A DNA stretch of 64,000 nucleotides from Streptomyces lasiicapitis (GTDB lineage: Bacteria > Actinomycetota > Actinomycetes > Streptomycetales > Streptomycetaceae), in the NCBI RefSeq assembly GCF_014646335.1, contig NZ_BMNG01000007.1, positions 124,001-188,000 on the forward strand. The letters run 5' to 3'. Below, piece by piece: positions 50,492 through 58,784 of this stretch (position 1 is its first letter; every line of letters starts with the position of its first letter). Under the pieces are notes generated by a model. That model did no database searches. It was given only the letters and a program-made list of their open reading frames with translations, and was not told the origin of the DNA. The translations under genes were made by a program, and so were the position numbers.

Positions 50492-52081
50492 ATGAGCCCG
50501 CCGCACCCGGCACAGGCGGGGCGGACACTCGTGACAGCGAACGGCCCTCGGGACACACCGAGTTCACGCAGGCGCGGGGGAGGGCGGCTCGACCTGCTGC
50601 GCTGGACCGGACACGAAGCGCGCGAGGCGGGCCGGACGGCCCTGGCGATCTCGGTGTACCGGACGGCCGCGGACGCGGGCGACGTCGACGCGTTGCGCTG
50701 GGCGGTCCACCTGCTGGAGGCCGACGGCCGCATCGACGAGGCAGTCGGGTGGCTGGGGCGGCGGGCCGAGGCCGGCGGGGACTTCCGCTCGTGGTGGCTC
50801 ACGGCAGGAGTCCTGGTCAGGGCGGGGCATGCCGACGACGCGGTGCCCTGCTTCACCCGGGCCGGGGAGGCCGGTGATCCAAGAGCGTTCCTGGCCGCCG
50901 GTGACCACCTGCGCCGGGCCGGGCGCGACGACGCGGCCGCCGTCCTGTTCCGGCGCTGCGCGGACGACGTGCACAACGCCTCCGCCGCCGAGCCCTGCGC
51001 GGCGGCCTGCGCGCTCATCCCTGGTGCGGCGGGCCGTGGCTCAAGGAGCGTCGGCCATACGGGAAGGACGCCTCATCCGTCGTGACGCAGATCGCCCGGA
51101 CTCTGCCAGTGCGCTCGTCGCGGACGGCCGACTTCATGGAACTCCTCGCTGAGGAGGCCGGGCCGGGGCCGCCCTGCGGTGCGCGGCGGACGCGTGGGCC
51201 TCGACGGGTGATGACGCCAGGGCCTTGCCGCTGTACCGGCAGGCAGCGGAAGCCGGGGACGAACAAGCCCTGGAGCGGTCCGCGGACACGGACATCCGGG
51301 TGCACGGCACCGAGAACTCCGTGCGCTGGCTGCTCCGCCTCGGCAAAGGCGGACACCCCACGGCCTACCGCCTCGCGGCGAGACTGGCGGACTGGGAGGT
51401 CACGTAGACCGCGCGGTACATCTGTGCGCACGCGCGATCCGCGCGGGCGACCCGGCGGCGGGCGAGGCGCTCACCGGCCTCCTCACCCGCAGAGAGGCTG
51501 CCGACCGGCAGATCGCCGAGGGCAAGGCCGCTGCCGAAAGTGGTGATCTGCCGGCGTTCCTGCTGACCTCCGAGCGGCTGTTCGCAGCGGGGCGGTACAA
51601 CGCGGCGCGTCACTGGCTGCTCGAGAGGTACGCGGCCGAAGTGGAAAGGCCGCGTGTGGCCAAGGCGTTAGAGCACTTCGGGTAGGTAGACGACGCGCTG
51701 GAGCTGCACCGCCGAGGAGCGGAGGCCGGGGACGGCACCTCCCTCAAACAAGCCCTACGACTCTTCCAGGACGGCGGCCGCACGGCGGACGGACTGAGCT
51801 GGCTGCGCGCGCTCGCCGAGGCCGGCGAGGACCGCGCCCTGTATCCCGCGGCCTCCTGCGCCCGGCGCCTCGGGCGCGTGGACGAGGCGGTCGAGCTGTA
51901 CGAGCGCTCCGCCGCGAGCGGCTACACCAAGGCGCTGTACGCCGCCGCCGAGTACCTGGCGGGCGAAGGGCGGCAGGCCGAGGCGGTGGAGGTGTTCCGG
52001 CGCCTCGCAGAACGCGGGCACGGCCGCGCGCGGCGGCGCGTCGACGAACTCCTGCACGACGCCCGCGACGGCTCCGGCTGA
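50492..52081 (+). pseudogene. TPR/Sel1-like repeat protein, frameshifted
   Basis: The region reads as a run of Ala-rich 36-residue helical repeats in changing frames. Frame A (50492 to about 51010): AISVYRTAADAGDVDALRWAVHLLEADGRIDEAVGWL. Another frame (about 51160-51400): DDARALPLYRQAAEAGDEQALERSA. From about 51410 the first frame resumes with an in-frame TAG at 51683-51685, and continues ELYERSAASGYTKALYAAAEYLAGEGRQAEAVEVF to the stop at 52081. At least two frameshifts and one stop break what was probably a single TPR protein of about 500 aa. Confidence 0.7.
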
Positions 52082-52088
52082 TGCCTCG

Positions 52089-52768
52089 TCACAGCAGCCG
52101 GATCACCTTCTGGACGAGCTCCGTCGCCCCCGCCGACAGCGCTCCTCCGGCGGCGCCCGCGACCGCCCAGGACAGCCCCCGGCGCAGCGAGTCGGCGCGC
52201 AGCGCCTCCGTCGCCGCCCGCGGGCGGGTGCCCGGCTGGTACTCGCGCGGCAGCGGATCGTCGGCCAGCCGGCGTGCGACTCCACGATCGCGCTCAGCGC
52301 GGACGGTCCCTGCTCGCCGACCTCCCGGGCGATCAGTGACTCCCAGTCCGGTGTGCGGCCCGAGACCCAGACGTTGACGAGCTCGGGGTGCCCGGAGTAC
52401 TTCCACGGGGTGCGGCGGCCGCGCAACATCGGGACCCGGGCCAGGCAGTCGGCGTGCGCGGACGCGACCGCACTCGCCGGCCCCACGAACTCCCTTGGAC
52501 TGAACCACCAGTTGGCCTGCGCATAGCGGTAGTCCCAGCCGGTTGGCTCGTCCCCCACGTCCACATGCAAGGGAATGCCCTGCGGGTCGTATTCGCGCTC
52601 TCCGTACGCGTAGTACCCGGCGACGTACAGGTCCCACCGATGCCCGGAACGCGCGTCGTACAGAGCGTGGTTGTCCCGCAGCCCACCGATCACCGCCGTG
52701 TCAGGCGCAGCGGGGCCACGGCTGCTACCGCATCCAGTATGCGCGGGCAACTGTGTTGCCCGGCCCAC
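52089..52768 (-). pseudogene. Hypothetical protein gene with a frameshift
   Basis: From about 52693 (GTG) or 52768 the frame reads a plausible protein (DNHALYDARSGHRWDLYVAGYYAYGE, then WWFSPREFVGPASAV) to about 52280. The C-terminal continuation RLADDPLPREYQPGTRPRAATEALRAD and a final helix GLSWAVAGAAGGALSAGATELV lies in another frame ending at 52089. A one- or two-base indel near 52270-52285 joins them. The family is not recognised. It is antisense-adjacent to the broken TPR gene. Confidence 0.6.
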
Positions 52769-52780
52769 GCGTTCACCTGC

Positions 52781-53026
52781 TCAGCAGCGCAAGCCGATGA
52801 CACCCCACCCGCGCCGATCGGCCTCGATGGCAACCTCGCCCAGCCCCGCAGCAGTGCCGCGGGACTCGTATACGCCCCACCACGGCCTCGGATCACCCGC
52901 AGGCCAGAACCAGCCCGCGTCGAGGTCCTCCACCTGGTCCGATTCCTCGTACGGCCGACGCACCCGCTCGCCGGCCGGAATCTCCTCCAGGCGCCGCCAG
53001 TCCACCACCATCACCGTGATCCCCAA
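52781..53026 (-). pseudogene. Truncated DUF1877/YfbM-like protein
   Basis: An 81-codon frame starting MGITVMVVDWRRLEEIPAGERVRR, then DAGWFWPAGDPRPWWGVYESRGTAAGLGE. This is like the N-terminus of a group of roughly 200-aa Streptomyces proteins, but the frame stops at 52781 without the rest. It may be a short intact gene, but truncation is more likely given the two broken genes beside it. Confidence 0.4.
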
Positions 53027-53036
53027 CCCCTTTCGA

Positions 53037-53657
53037 TCAACCTACCGACGAGGACGGGGAACTCGACGAACTCGGCGAACCCAGCGACGCCAGATAGTCG
53101 TCCAGCAGCTCGGTCTGGCGATGGGGCGGGAACGCCTCGGGGGCGAACAGGGCCTGCACCACCAGGCCGAGCAGGAAGGACTGGGCGCCGGCCGCGATGC
53201 GGGCGGGATCACCGGCGGGCAGTTCGCCGAGCTGCTGTGCGGCGGCGATCAGGTCGCGGAGTTTGTCGCGGCTCTGGGCGTACTTGCGGGCGTAGTCGTC
53301 GCTGAGCGCGGGGTCGGTGAGCGCGGTGTCCCAGGAGGACACCCAGATCCGGTTGGAGTCGGTGGCCTCGGCGGTCAGCGGCAGGACGTCGAGCATGGCG
53401 GCCCGCACCGCGGACAGGCCCTCTCCCCCGGCGCGCCGCGGGCGGGAGGCGCTGCGCCGGTCGAGCAGGTCGAGGGCGTACGCCACCAGATCTCGCTTGG
53501 CGGGGAAGTAGTGAGTGAGCAGGCCGGTGGTCGCGCCGAGCTCGGCGGCGACCGCGCGCAGCGTCAGGCCGCCGAAACCGTGCGCGGCCAGCACCCGCCA
53601 GACCGCCTCGGAGACGTCCCGCCGCCGGGCTTCGTGGTCGCCCTTGGTACGTGGCAT
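53037..53657 (-). CDS. TetR-family regulator
   Basis: TetR/AcrR repressor of 206 aa. The DNA-binding domain (about 10-55) is EAVWRVLAAHGFGGLTLRAVAAELGATTGLLTHYFPAKRDLVAYAL. The ligand-binding part is helical and the C-terminus ends in a serine-rich tail (SPSSSSSPSSS). An exact inverted repeat lies 5 bases upstream of its start, shared with the divergent GNAT gene. It probably represses both genes. Confidence 0.93.
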   Translation of the reverse strand: MPRTKGDHEARRRDVSEAVWRVLAAHGFGGLTLRAVAAELGATTGLLTHYFPAKRDLVAYALDLLDRRSASRPRRAGGEGLSAVRAAMLDVLPLTAEATDSNRIWVSSWDTALTDPALSDDYARKYAQSRDKLRDLIAAAQQLGELPAGDPARIAAGAQSFLLGLVVQALFAPEAFPPHRQTELLDDYLASLGSPSSSSSPSSSVG

Positions 53658-53662
53658 GCTGC

Positions 53663-53679
53663 TACGGTACATAACCGTA
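53663..53679. promoter_or_regulatory. TetR operator
   Basis: TACGGT-ACATA-ACCGTA, a perfect inverted repeat of 6-bp arms between the tetR start (53657) and the divergent GNAT gene (53706). Confidence 0.8.
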
Positions 53680-53705
53680 ACGCTTGTTATGCGAATGGGG
53701 TCACC

Positions 53706-54248
53706 ATGTTCTCCCTCCCGCTGCGGGACAACGCAAGGCTCGAACCGCTGGAGCCGTGGCACGCCGAGGAGTTCGCCGCCCATCTGGACCGGGCCCGCGA
53801 GCACATCCGGCCGTGGGTGGGTCCGGCGTTCGTGACCGACGATCTCGACGGGGCACGGGCCACGCTGCTTCGGTACGCCGAGCGGCAGGCCGGGGACGGC
53901 GCCCGGCTGTACGGCATCCGGCTCGACGGCACGCTCGTCGGCGGCGTGATGTTCACGGACTTCAGCGCCGGCTCGGGCTCCTGCGAGATCGGCTGCTGGC
54001 TGGAGCCCGCCGCGGAGGGCCACGGCGTGGTCACCCTGGCCTGCCGCGCCTTGCTGGACTGGGCGTTCACCACCCGGGGACTCTTCCGCGCCGAGTGGCA
54101 CTGCCGGGCCGACAACGAGCGCAGCTCCGCGGTGGCCAAGCGGCTCGGCATGACGCTCGAAGGCGTACGCCGCCAGTCCTGGCCCTACGAGGGCACCCGC
54201 CACGACAAGCAGGTCTGGGCGATCCTCGCTCCCGAGTGGCAGCCCTAG
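53706..54248 (+). CDS. RimJ/RimL-type GNAT acetyltransferase
   Basis: A 180-aa GNAT protein of the RimJ/RimL type. It starts MFSLPLRDNARLEPLEPWHAEEFAAHLDRAREHIRPWV, has GSGSCEIGCWLEPAAEGHGVVTLACRALLDWAF, the acetyl-CoA pyrophosphate region, and HCRADNERSSAVAKRLGMTLEGV. These enzymes acetylate protein N-termini or small amines. It is divergent from the TetR gene with a shared operator, so it is likely inducible by a ligand of TetR. Confidence 0.9.
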   Translation: MFSLPLRDNARLEPLEPWHAEEFAAHLDRAREHIRPWVGPAFVTDDLDGARATLLRYAERQAGDGARLYGIRLDGTLVGGVMFTDFSAGSGSCEIGCWLEPAAEGHGVVTLACRALLDWAFTTRGLFRAEWHCRADNERSSAVAKRLGMTLEGVRRQSWPYEGTRHDKQVWAILAPEWQP

Positions 54249-54265
54249 AAGACGTTCAAGGACCC

Positions 54266-54303
54266 TTGAGCAGCCGTACTCAGGTTGAGTAGCCGTACTC
54301 AGG
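54266..54303 (+). repeat. Tandem 19-bp palindromic repeat before the DUF2238 gene
   Basis: TTGAGCAGCCGTACTCAGG (54266-54284) is followed at once by TTGAGTAGCCGTACTCAGG (54285-54303), 18 of 19 identical. Each unit is itself a dyad, GAGTA-GCCG-TACTC in the second copy, and TACTCA-GGT-TGAGTA spans the junction. It lies 54 bases before the DUF2238 start and looks like paired binding sites of a regulator. Confidence 0.75.
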
Positions 54304-54357
54304 ACGCCTGGTCCCGGCGCCGCCACGATGGGTGGGCCGAGACGAAGGAGCGCCCTG

Positions 54358-55029
54358 ATGTCGCCCATCGCAGCCACTCACGGTCATACGGCGGACCCGG
54401 CCACTCCGCACTCGGTCCTCCCCCGCGTCTGCGCCGCCGTGGTGGTGGCGGGGCTCGCCGTCTCCGCGTGGGCCCCGTACGACCGGATGACCTGGCTCCT
54501 CGAAGTGGTGTGGGTCCTGGTCGGGCTGCCGTTGGCCTTTCTGACCTGGCGGCGCTTTCCGCTGACGGGGCTGCTGTGCTGCCTGCTGGCGGCGCACGCG
54601 CTGGTACTGGCGCTGGGCGGGCACTACACCTACGCCCGGGTGCCGCTGGGCGACTGGGTGCGGGACGGCTTCGGCCTGGCTCGGAACCCGTACGACCGTT
54701 TCGGGCATCTGATGCAGGGCTTCGTACCGGCCGTTCTGGTACGGGAGTTGCTGAGCCGGACCTCACCGCTGCGCGGCAGCCGCTGGCTGGCGCCGCTCAC
54801 GGTCTGCGCGTGCCTGGCCTTCAGCGCCGTCTTCGAAATGCTCGAGTGGGCGGCCGCGGTCATCGGCGGGAACGCGGCGACCGACTTCCTGGCCACGCAG
54901 GGCGATGTCTGGGACACCCAGTGGGACATGTTCTGCGCGCTGATCGGCGCCACGCTCGCGCTGCTGCTGCTCTCCAAGTGGCACGACCGACAGCTGTCGC
55001 GCCTTCCCATGCCTCAGGTCGCCGCGTGA
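54358..55029 (+). CDS. DUF2238 (YjdF-like) membrane protein
   Basis: A 223-aa membrane protein with five or six hydrophobic segments. GLARNPYDRFGHLMQGFVPAVLVRELLSR and FEMLEWAAAVIGGNAATDFLATQGDVWDTQWDMFCALIGA are signatures of DUF2238. The conserved His, Asp and Glu could form a site in the membrane, but the function is unknown. AAGGAG lies seven bases before the ATG. The stop overlaps the convergent DUF3533 gene by 16 bases. Confidence 0.9.
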   Translation: MSPIAATHGHTADPATPHSVLPRVCAAVVVAGLAVSAWAPYDRMTWLLEVVWVLVGLPLAFLTWRRFPLTGLLCCLLAAHALVLALGGHYTYARVPLGDWVRDGFGLARNPYDRFGHLMQGFVPAVLVRELLSRTSPLRGSRWLAPLTVCACLAFSAVFEMLEWAAAVIGGNAATDFLATQGDVWDTQWDMFCALIGATLALLLLSKWHDRQLSRLPMPQVAA

Positions 55030-56171
55030 GCGGGACGGCTCTCGCGTCCTCCGGGGTGGCGGTGGCGCCACACCCAGAACACGGCGCAGGCCACCAACGC
55101 CCAGGCCGCGAGGACGAGGTAGGGGAAGGCGTGCTGGTGGCCGCTGAAGTAGACGGCCGTGTGCTGGGCGTTGATCGAGGCACCCGGCGGCAGCCAGCGT
55201 CCGATGGCCCCGAGCGCGGAGGGCAGCAGCGGCCAGGACACGGCTCCGCCCGACGACGGGTTGCCCAGCAGCACCATCAGGCCCCACGTCGGGATCATCG
55301 CCCACCGTCCGACCAGGGCGTTGAACATCGTGAAGACCATCCCGGACGTGAACATGGTCAGGCTCAGGATGAGCCACGACTGGACGAAGGGAAGGTCGAC
55401 AGCGCCCAGCCACCAGTTGACCACGGCGGCGATCGCGAACCCGCCGAGGAGGGCGTAGGCGAGGGTGAACGCGATGCGCTCGGCGGGGTTGAGCCCGCGG
55501 GCGTGGACGCTCATCTGGATGGCCCCCACGAAGCCGATGATCACCGCTGCCAGCGAGATGTAGAAGATCGCCAGACCGCGGGGGTCCCCGGGCTGCAGGG
55601 GCTTGAGGTCGTGGACGGTCACCGGCACTCCGGTGGCACGTCCGGCCTCCGTCGCGGTCTCGGCAAGCAGCTCGGCCACAGAGGCGCCGGAAGCACCGGA
55701 GACGTCGAATTCCACGCGCCCGCCCGGGCGGACATCGAGGATGGCGAAGACCTCCTGCTGCTCGACCGCCTCGCGAGCCCCGGCCACCTTGTCGTAGCGG
55801 TGGACTTCGACCGAGGCGTCGAGGGCCTTGTCCATCGCGGCCAGGAACGCCTCGCCCCGCGTCGCGTGCTCCGCTCCGACCACCGCCGTCGGCACGTGGC
55901 GAGGCGTGGGATTGGCCATTGCGTACGTGTACGACCCCGCGAAGAGCCCGGCGGCCGCGGCCAGGATGAGCACCAGCACGGTCGCCGGGAGGAAGGGGGA
56001 CTGCTTGAAGGCTTCCCATCGCTCGGGCCAGCCGGGCCGTCGGCCGTGCTCGCCGTGGGGCGGGCGCGGGCGGGTGCCGCCGGGGTCACCCCCTGAATCG
56101 CCTGGAGCCCTTGAATCGCCTGGACCGTCTGGATCGCCTGCCTGCGGGGAACTTTCGGAAATATCGGGCAC
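55014..56171 (-). CDS. DUF3533/YhgE-like membrane protein
   Basis: A 385-aa protein with a proline- and glycine-rich cytoplasmic N-terminus (about 1-50), one helix (LPATVLVLILAAAAGLFAGSYTYAM), an extracytoplasmic domain (about 85-205), and five further helices (from GLAIFYISLAAVIIGFVGAIQ). This is the layout of the DUF3533/ABC-2-like group, distant relatives of YhgE/Pip. Possible roles include membrane transport or phage reception in other bacteria. No ATPase is beside it. Confidence 0.82.
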   Translation of the reverse strand: MPDISESSPQAGDPDGPGDSRAPGDSGGDPGGTRPRPPHGEHGRRPGWPERWEAFKQSPFLPATVLVLILAAAAGLFAGSYTYAMANPTPRHVPTAVVGAEHATRGEAFLAAMDKALDASVEVHRYDKVAGAREAVEQQEVFAILDVRPGGRVEFDVSGASGASVAELLAETATEAGRATGVPVTVHDLKPLQPGDPRGLAIFYISLAAVIIGFVGAIQMSVHARGLNPAERIAFTLAYALLGGFAIAAVVNWWLGAVDLPFVQSWLILSLTMFTSGMVFTMFNALVGRWAMIPTWGLMVLLGNPSSGGAVSWPLLPSALGAIGRWLPPGASINAQHTAVYFSGHQHAFPYLVLAAWALVACAVFWVWRHRHPGGRESRPAHAAT

Positions 56172-56180
56172 ACCGAAAAG

Positions 56181-56345
56181 CTAGATCACGATGCTTCCCG
56201 GTCCCCGGTTCGACGCGGAAGCCGTCGCCACGTCGTCGTAGACACCGGCGAACGCCTCCTGCTCGCCGCGGGCCACCCGGGCGACCAGCTCCTGGAGATC
56301 GAGCACCGGCGCCGATCGGGTTCCGATGTGCACGACTTCTTTCAC
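56181..56345 (-). pseudogene. ECF sigma factor (SigK-like), truncated after 40 residues
   Basis: From a GTG at 56345 with GGAGG seven bases upstream the frame reads VKEVVHIGTRSAPVLDLQELVARVARGEQEAFAGVYDDVA, which matches the start of SigK-type ECF sigma factors (sigma region 2.1). It then changes abruptly to TASASNRGPGSIVI and stops. Regions 2.2 to 4 are missing. The gene upstream signals are intact, so a 54-aa peptide could still be made. No anti-sigma factor gene lies nearby. Confidence 0.7.
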
Positions 56346-56723
56346 GCGTGATCCTCCAGCACGAGTCACCTTGCACCAGTGATCCGTGGCCGAGGGCGCT
56401 TCAGATTGGTCCGGCCCACATTTCATGTCCCGCTTTTGGCGCGGCAGGGTGAGCGGTGGAACGTGCGCGCGGCGCGGACACGAGAAAGGGCACCTGCCGT
56501 ACGCAGCGCGTCGTACGGCAGGTGCCTGGCGGAGGAGACCGGCGGCAACATCCGGGCGGAGGAGTCTGGGCACCTCGCACTCCACCGGGAGCGCTCATAT
56601 CGCCGGCCGCGTCCGCGTGTTCGGGGTCCCTCACGAACCCGACACCCGTAATCCGTGGCCGAGCGGGTGGCGGATTGCCCGACGGGCATGATTCTTGGGC
56701 CCGGCCCCGGTGTGCCGGTTGAG
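56346..56723. other. 378 bp without a gene, with hairpin and 13-bp direct repeats
   Basis: Open frames here are arginine-rich shadows. The segment contains ATCCGTGGCCGAG at 56382-56394 and again at 56651-56663, enclosing about 256 bp, and a long hairpin at 56489-56526. I see no tRNA fold and no transposase. Confidence 0.5.
56489..56526. terminator. Strong hairpin, possible terminator
   Basis: A perfect 15-bp stem (56489-56503 with 56512-56526, core CACCTGCCGTACG) with an eight-base loop. It stands in the gap between the truncated sigma factor and a small minus-strand gene, so it could end transcription of the latter. Confidence 0.6.
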
Positions 56724-56918
56724 TTACGTGCGGGTCGGTGGTCTGTGGTGAGCAGGTTCGTACTCTGCGCAGTCGGGGTTCCGGCAGGGACCCGGGCCCC
56801 AGAGAGGGACGAAGACTCCGAGGGTCTTGTGCCGTTTGATCTGACTGGCGACCGGCTGCTTGCAGGCCGGGCAGATGCTGGCGGCCCGCTTTTGCATTTC
56901 ACGCATTTTGATGGTCAT
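56724..56918 (-). CDS. Small zinc-ribbon-like protein
   Basis: A 64-aa protein with four cysteines: ICPACKQPVASQIKRHKT and GPCRNPDCAEYEP, a CxxC-x(n)-CxxxxC pattern that suggests a zinc ribbon. The N-terminus is a basic helix (MTIKMREMQKRAAS). No name is known to me. Its composition and codon use agree with the neighbours; the start region lies in AT-rich sequence likely to hold the promoter. Confidence 0.65.
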   Translation of the reverse strand: MTIKMREMQKRAASICPACKQPVASQIKRHKTLGVFVPLWGPGPCRNPDCAEYEPAHHRPPTRT

Positions 56919-56957
56919 GCTTCTACGCTAAGCCTGAGACGGATTTTTGAAAAGCTT

Positions 56958-57944
56958 TTACCTCTGTTTTGTTTTTTCATTAGTCGCGGCTTCGGCGGGC
57001 CTTCGCAGGCTAAGCACCACGGACGCCGCCAGAACGACGACGATCACGCCCAGACTCACCGGGGACGGGATCTCCGGGACGGAGTCGCTGATCAGCTTGT
57101 GGCATGCCTGGAGGATGAGCTTGACGCCGATGAACCCGAGGATGATCGCGAGGCCCTTGCTCAGATAATGGAAGCGGTCCAGCAGCCCCGAGAGCATGAA
57201 GTACAGGGCGCGCAGGCCCAGGATGGCGAAGGCATTACTGGTGTAGACGATGAAGGCGTCGTCGCTGACGGCGAGCACGGCCGGCACGCTGTCCACGGCG
57301 AAGATCAGGTCGGCGGCCTCGATCGCGGCGACGACGGCGAGCAGCGGGGTCGCCACGTGCTTGCCGGCCTCCTTGATGAAGAACTTCGTACCTACGTACG
57401 TGTCACTGACAGGGATGACCTTGCGCAGCAGCCGGACGGCGAAGCTCTTGCCCGGGTCGAAGCTCTCCTCCTCACCCTTGAGGATCTTGTAGACGCTGTA
57501 GAAAAGAATGGCGGCGAACACGAAAAGGACAGCGGTGAAGCGGCTGACCACGGCGACGCCGGCGGCGAGGAAGATGCCGCGGAATACCAGGGCGCCGATG
57601 ACGCCGAAGAACAGGACGCGGTGCTGATAGGCGCGGGGCACCTTGAAGTAGGCGAAGATCAGGGCGAAGACGAAGAGGTTGTCGACGGAAAGGCTCTTCT
57701 CCAGCAGCCACGCGGTGGTGTACTCCGTGCCCGCCGTCCCGCCGAGCACGAGGAAGACGACCCCACCGAAGATGAGGGCGAGCCCCACCCACAGGCCGCT
57801 CCATGCGGCCGCTTCCCGGAAGCCGATGACGTGTGCGCTGCGGTGGGCCAGCAGATCTATCACCAGCGACACGATGACCGTCGCGGCGAACGCTCCCCAC
57901 AGCCAGATCGGCACAGCAAGCACGTGGGCCTCGCAAAGAGCCAC
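56958..57944 (-). CDS. TerC-family membrane protein
   Basis: A 328-aa TerC protein with about nine hydrophobic segments. The family aspartates are in EKSLSVDNLFVFALIF and DLIFAVDSVPAVLAVS, and SNAFAILGLRALYFMLSGLLDRFHYL is the second repeat. Members are linked to tellurite resistance and to manganese export in other bacteria (Alx, MeeF/MeeY). The longest frame starts with GTG at 57944; a GTG at 57923 is another option. It stands alone; no ter operon is here and no yybP riboswitch was recognised upstream. Confidence 0.9.
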   Translation of the reverse strand: MALCEAHVLAVPIWLWGAFAATVIVSLVIDLLAHRSAHVIGFREAAAWSGLWVGLALIFGGVVFLVLGGTAGTEYTTAWLLEKSLSVDNLFVFALIFAYFKVPRAYQHRVLFFGVIGALVFRGIFLAAGVAVVSRFTAVLFVFAAILFYSVYKILKGEEESFDPGKSFAVRLLRKVIPVSDTYVGTKFFIKEAGKHVATPLLAVVAAIEAADLIFAVDSVPAVLAVSDDAFIVYTSNAFAILGLRALYFMLSGLLDRFHYLSKGLAIILGFIGVKLILQACHKLISDSVPEIPSPVSLGVIVVVLAASVVLSLRRPAEAATNEKTKQR

Positions 57945-57991
57945 TGGAACAGGCCCCTACACCCGAGTCTGCCGCATCGGGCTGCCGGCAG

Positions 57992-58612
57992 CTACTGATC
58001 ACCGCACAAGTATCGCGTGATCATGGCGACCAGTTCCTTCTCCAGTCTGTCGACCGGCACGGGCCGCGGGGTCGCCATCATCCTGTGGGTATTCATCTCG
58101 ACCGTCCCCACGACCAGTTCCGCAGCCACGTCGAGGTCCTGAACCCGGACGTCCGGGTGACGGGCGAGCACGTCACGCACCTGACTCACCCGTGCCTTGC
58201 CGTGCCGGTCGATCGCTTCGATCAGTTCACTGGAGACCGGAGCCTCCTCGATCATGATCCGCAGGAGTTGCGGGTCGTCGCGATGATGGTCGATCGCGTC
58301 GCGGACCAGGGCCCGCACCGTCTCCTCCAAGCTGCCGGGGGCCAGGTCCAGTTCTTCCGCCGCCGTCCAGGCACCGCGGTCGATGTGGCGGACCAGCAGC
58401 TCGGCGAGGATGGCGTCCTTGTTCGGGAAGTACTGGTAGAGCGAGCCGATGGACATGCGGGCGTGTTCGGCGATCCGGTTGGTGGTGCCGGCGGCGTAGC
58501 CGTACGCGGCGAAAACGTGAGCAGCGGCTGTGAGGACGCGCTCACGGGTGAGTTCGGCGCGCACCTGGCGAGGCTTGCGACGTGGGGTGAGGCGACGGTC
58601 GGCGGACGTCAT
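57992..58612 (-). CDS. TetR-family regulator
   Basis: TetR/AcrR repressor of 206 aa. The N-terminal domain is RERVLTAAAHVFAAYGYAAGTTNRIAEHARMSIGSLYQYFPNKDAILAELL (about 23-75). The ligand domain is helical. It diverges from the PNPOx-ferredoxin fusion gene with a dyad in the 172-bp gap, so it is the likely repressor of that gene. Confidence 0.93.
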   Translation of the reverse strand: MTSADRRLTPRRKPRQVRAELTRERVLTAAAHVFAAYGYAAGTTNRIAEHARMSIGSLYQYFPNKDAILAELLVRHIDRGAWTAAEELDLAPGSLEETVRALVRDAIDHHRDDPQLLRIMIEEAPVSSELIEAIDRHGKARVSQVRDVLARHPDVRVQDLDVAAELVVGTVEMNTHRMMATPRPVPVDRLEKELVAMITRYLCGDQ

Positions 58613-58654
58613 CCGATGGTCCTTCCGGGCGACGAAAAGCGAGTAGCCAAGAGT

Positions 58655-58668
58655 TGAGCTTTTACTCA
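58655..58668. promoter_or_regulatory. Candidate TetR operator
   Basis: TGAG-CTTTTA-CTCA, a short dyad in the otherwise GC-rich gap between the TetR gene and the fusion gene; GAGTA (58641) and TACTC (58663) give an overlapping wider symmetry. No other inverted repeat was seen in the gap. Confidence 0.5.
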
Positions 58669-58784
58669 GAATAGTGCCATGACCTGCGGAAACAATAGAT
58701 GCCTTGCCTCCTCTGCGCGTGGGTGGCCGGCGAGTCGCGGCTGGTCACCGACATCCGGCGGCACCTCGGCCGAGAGGAACCCTC

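Noticed and set aside
56640..56735. Possible tRNA gene starting near GTGGCCGAGCGGGTGG
   Set aside because: The A-box-like start is suggestive, but no acceptor stem, anticodon arm or TTCGA T-loop can be formed.
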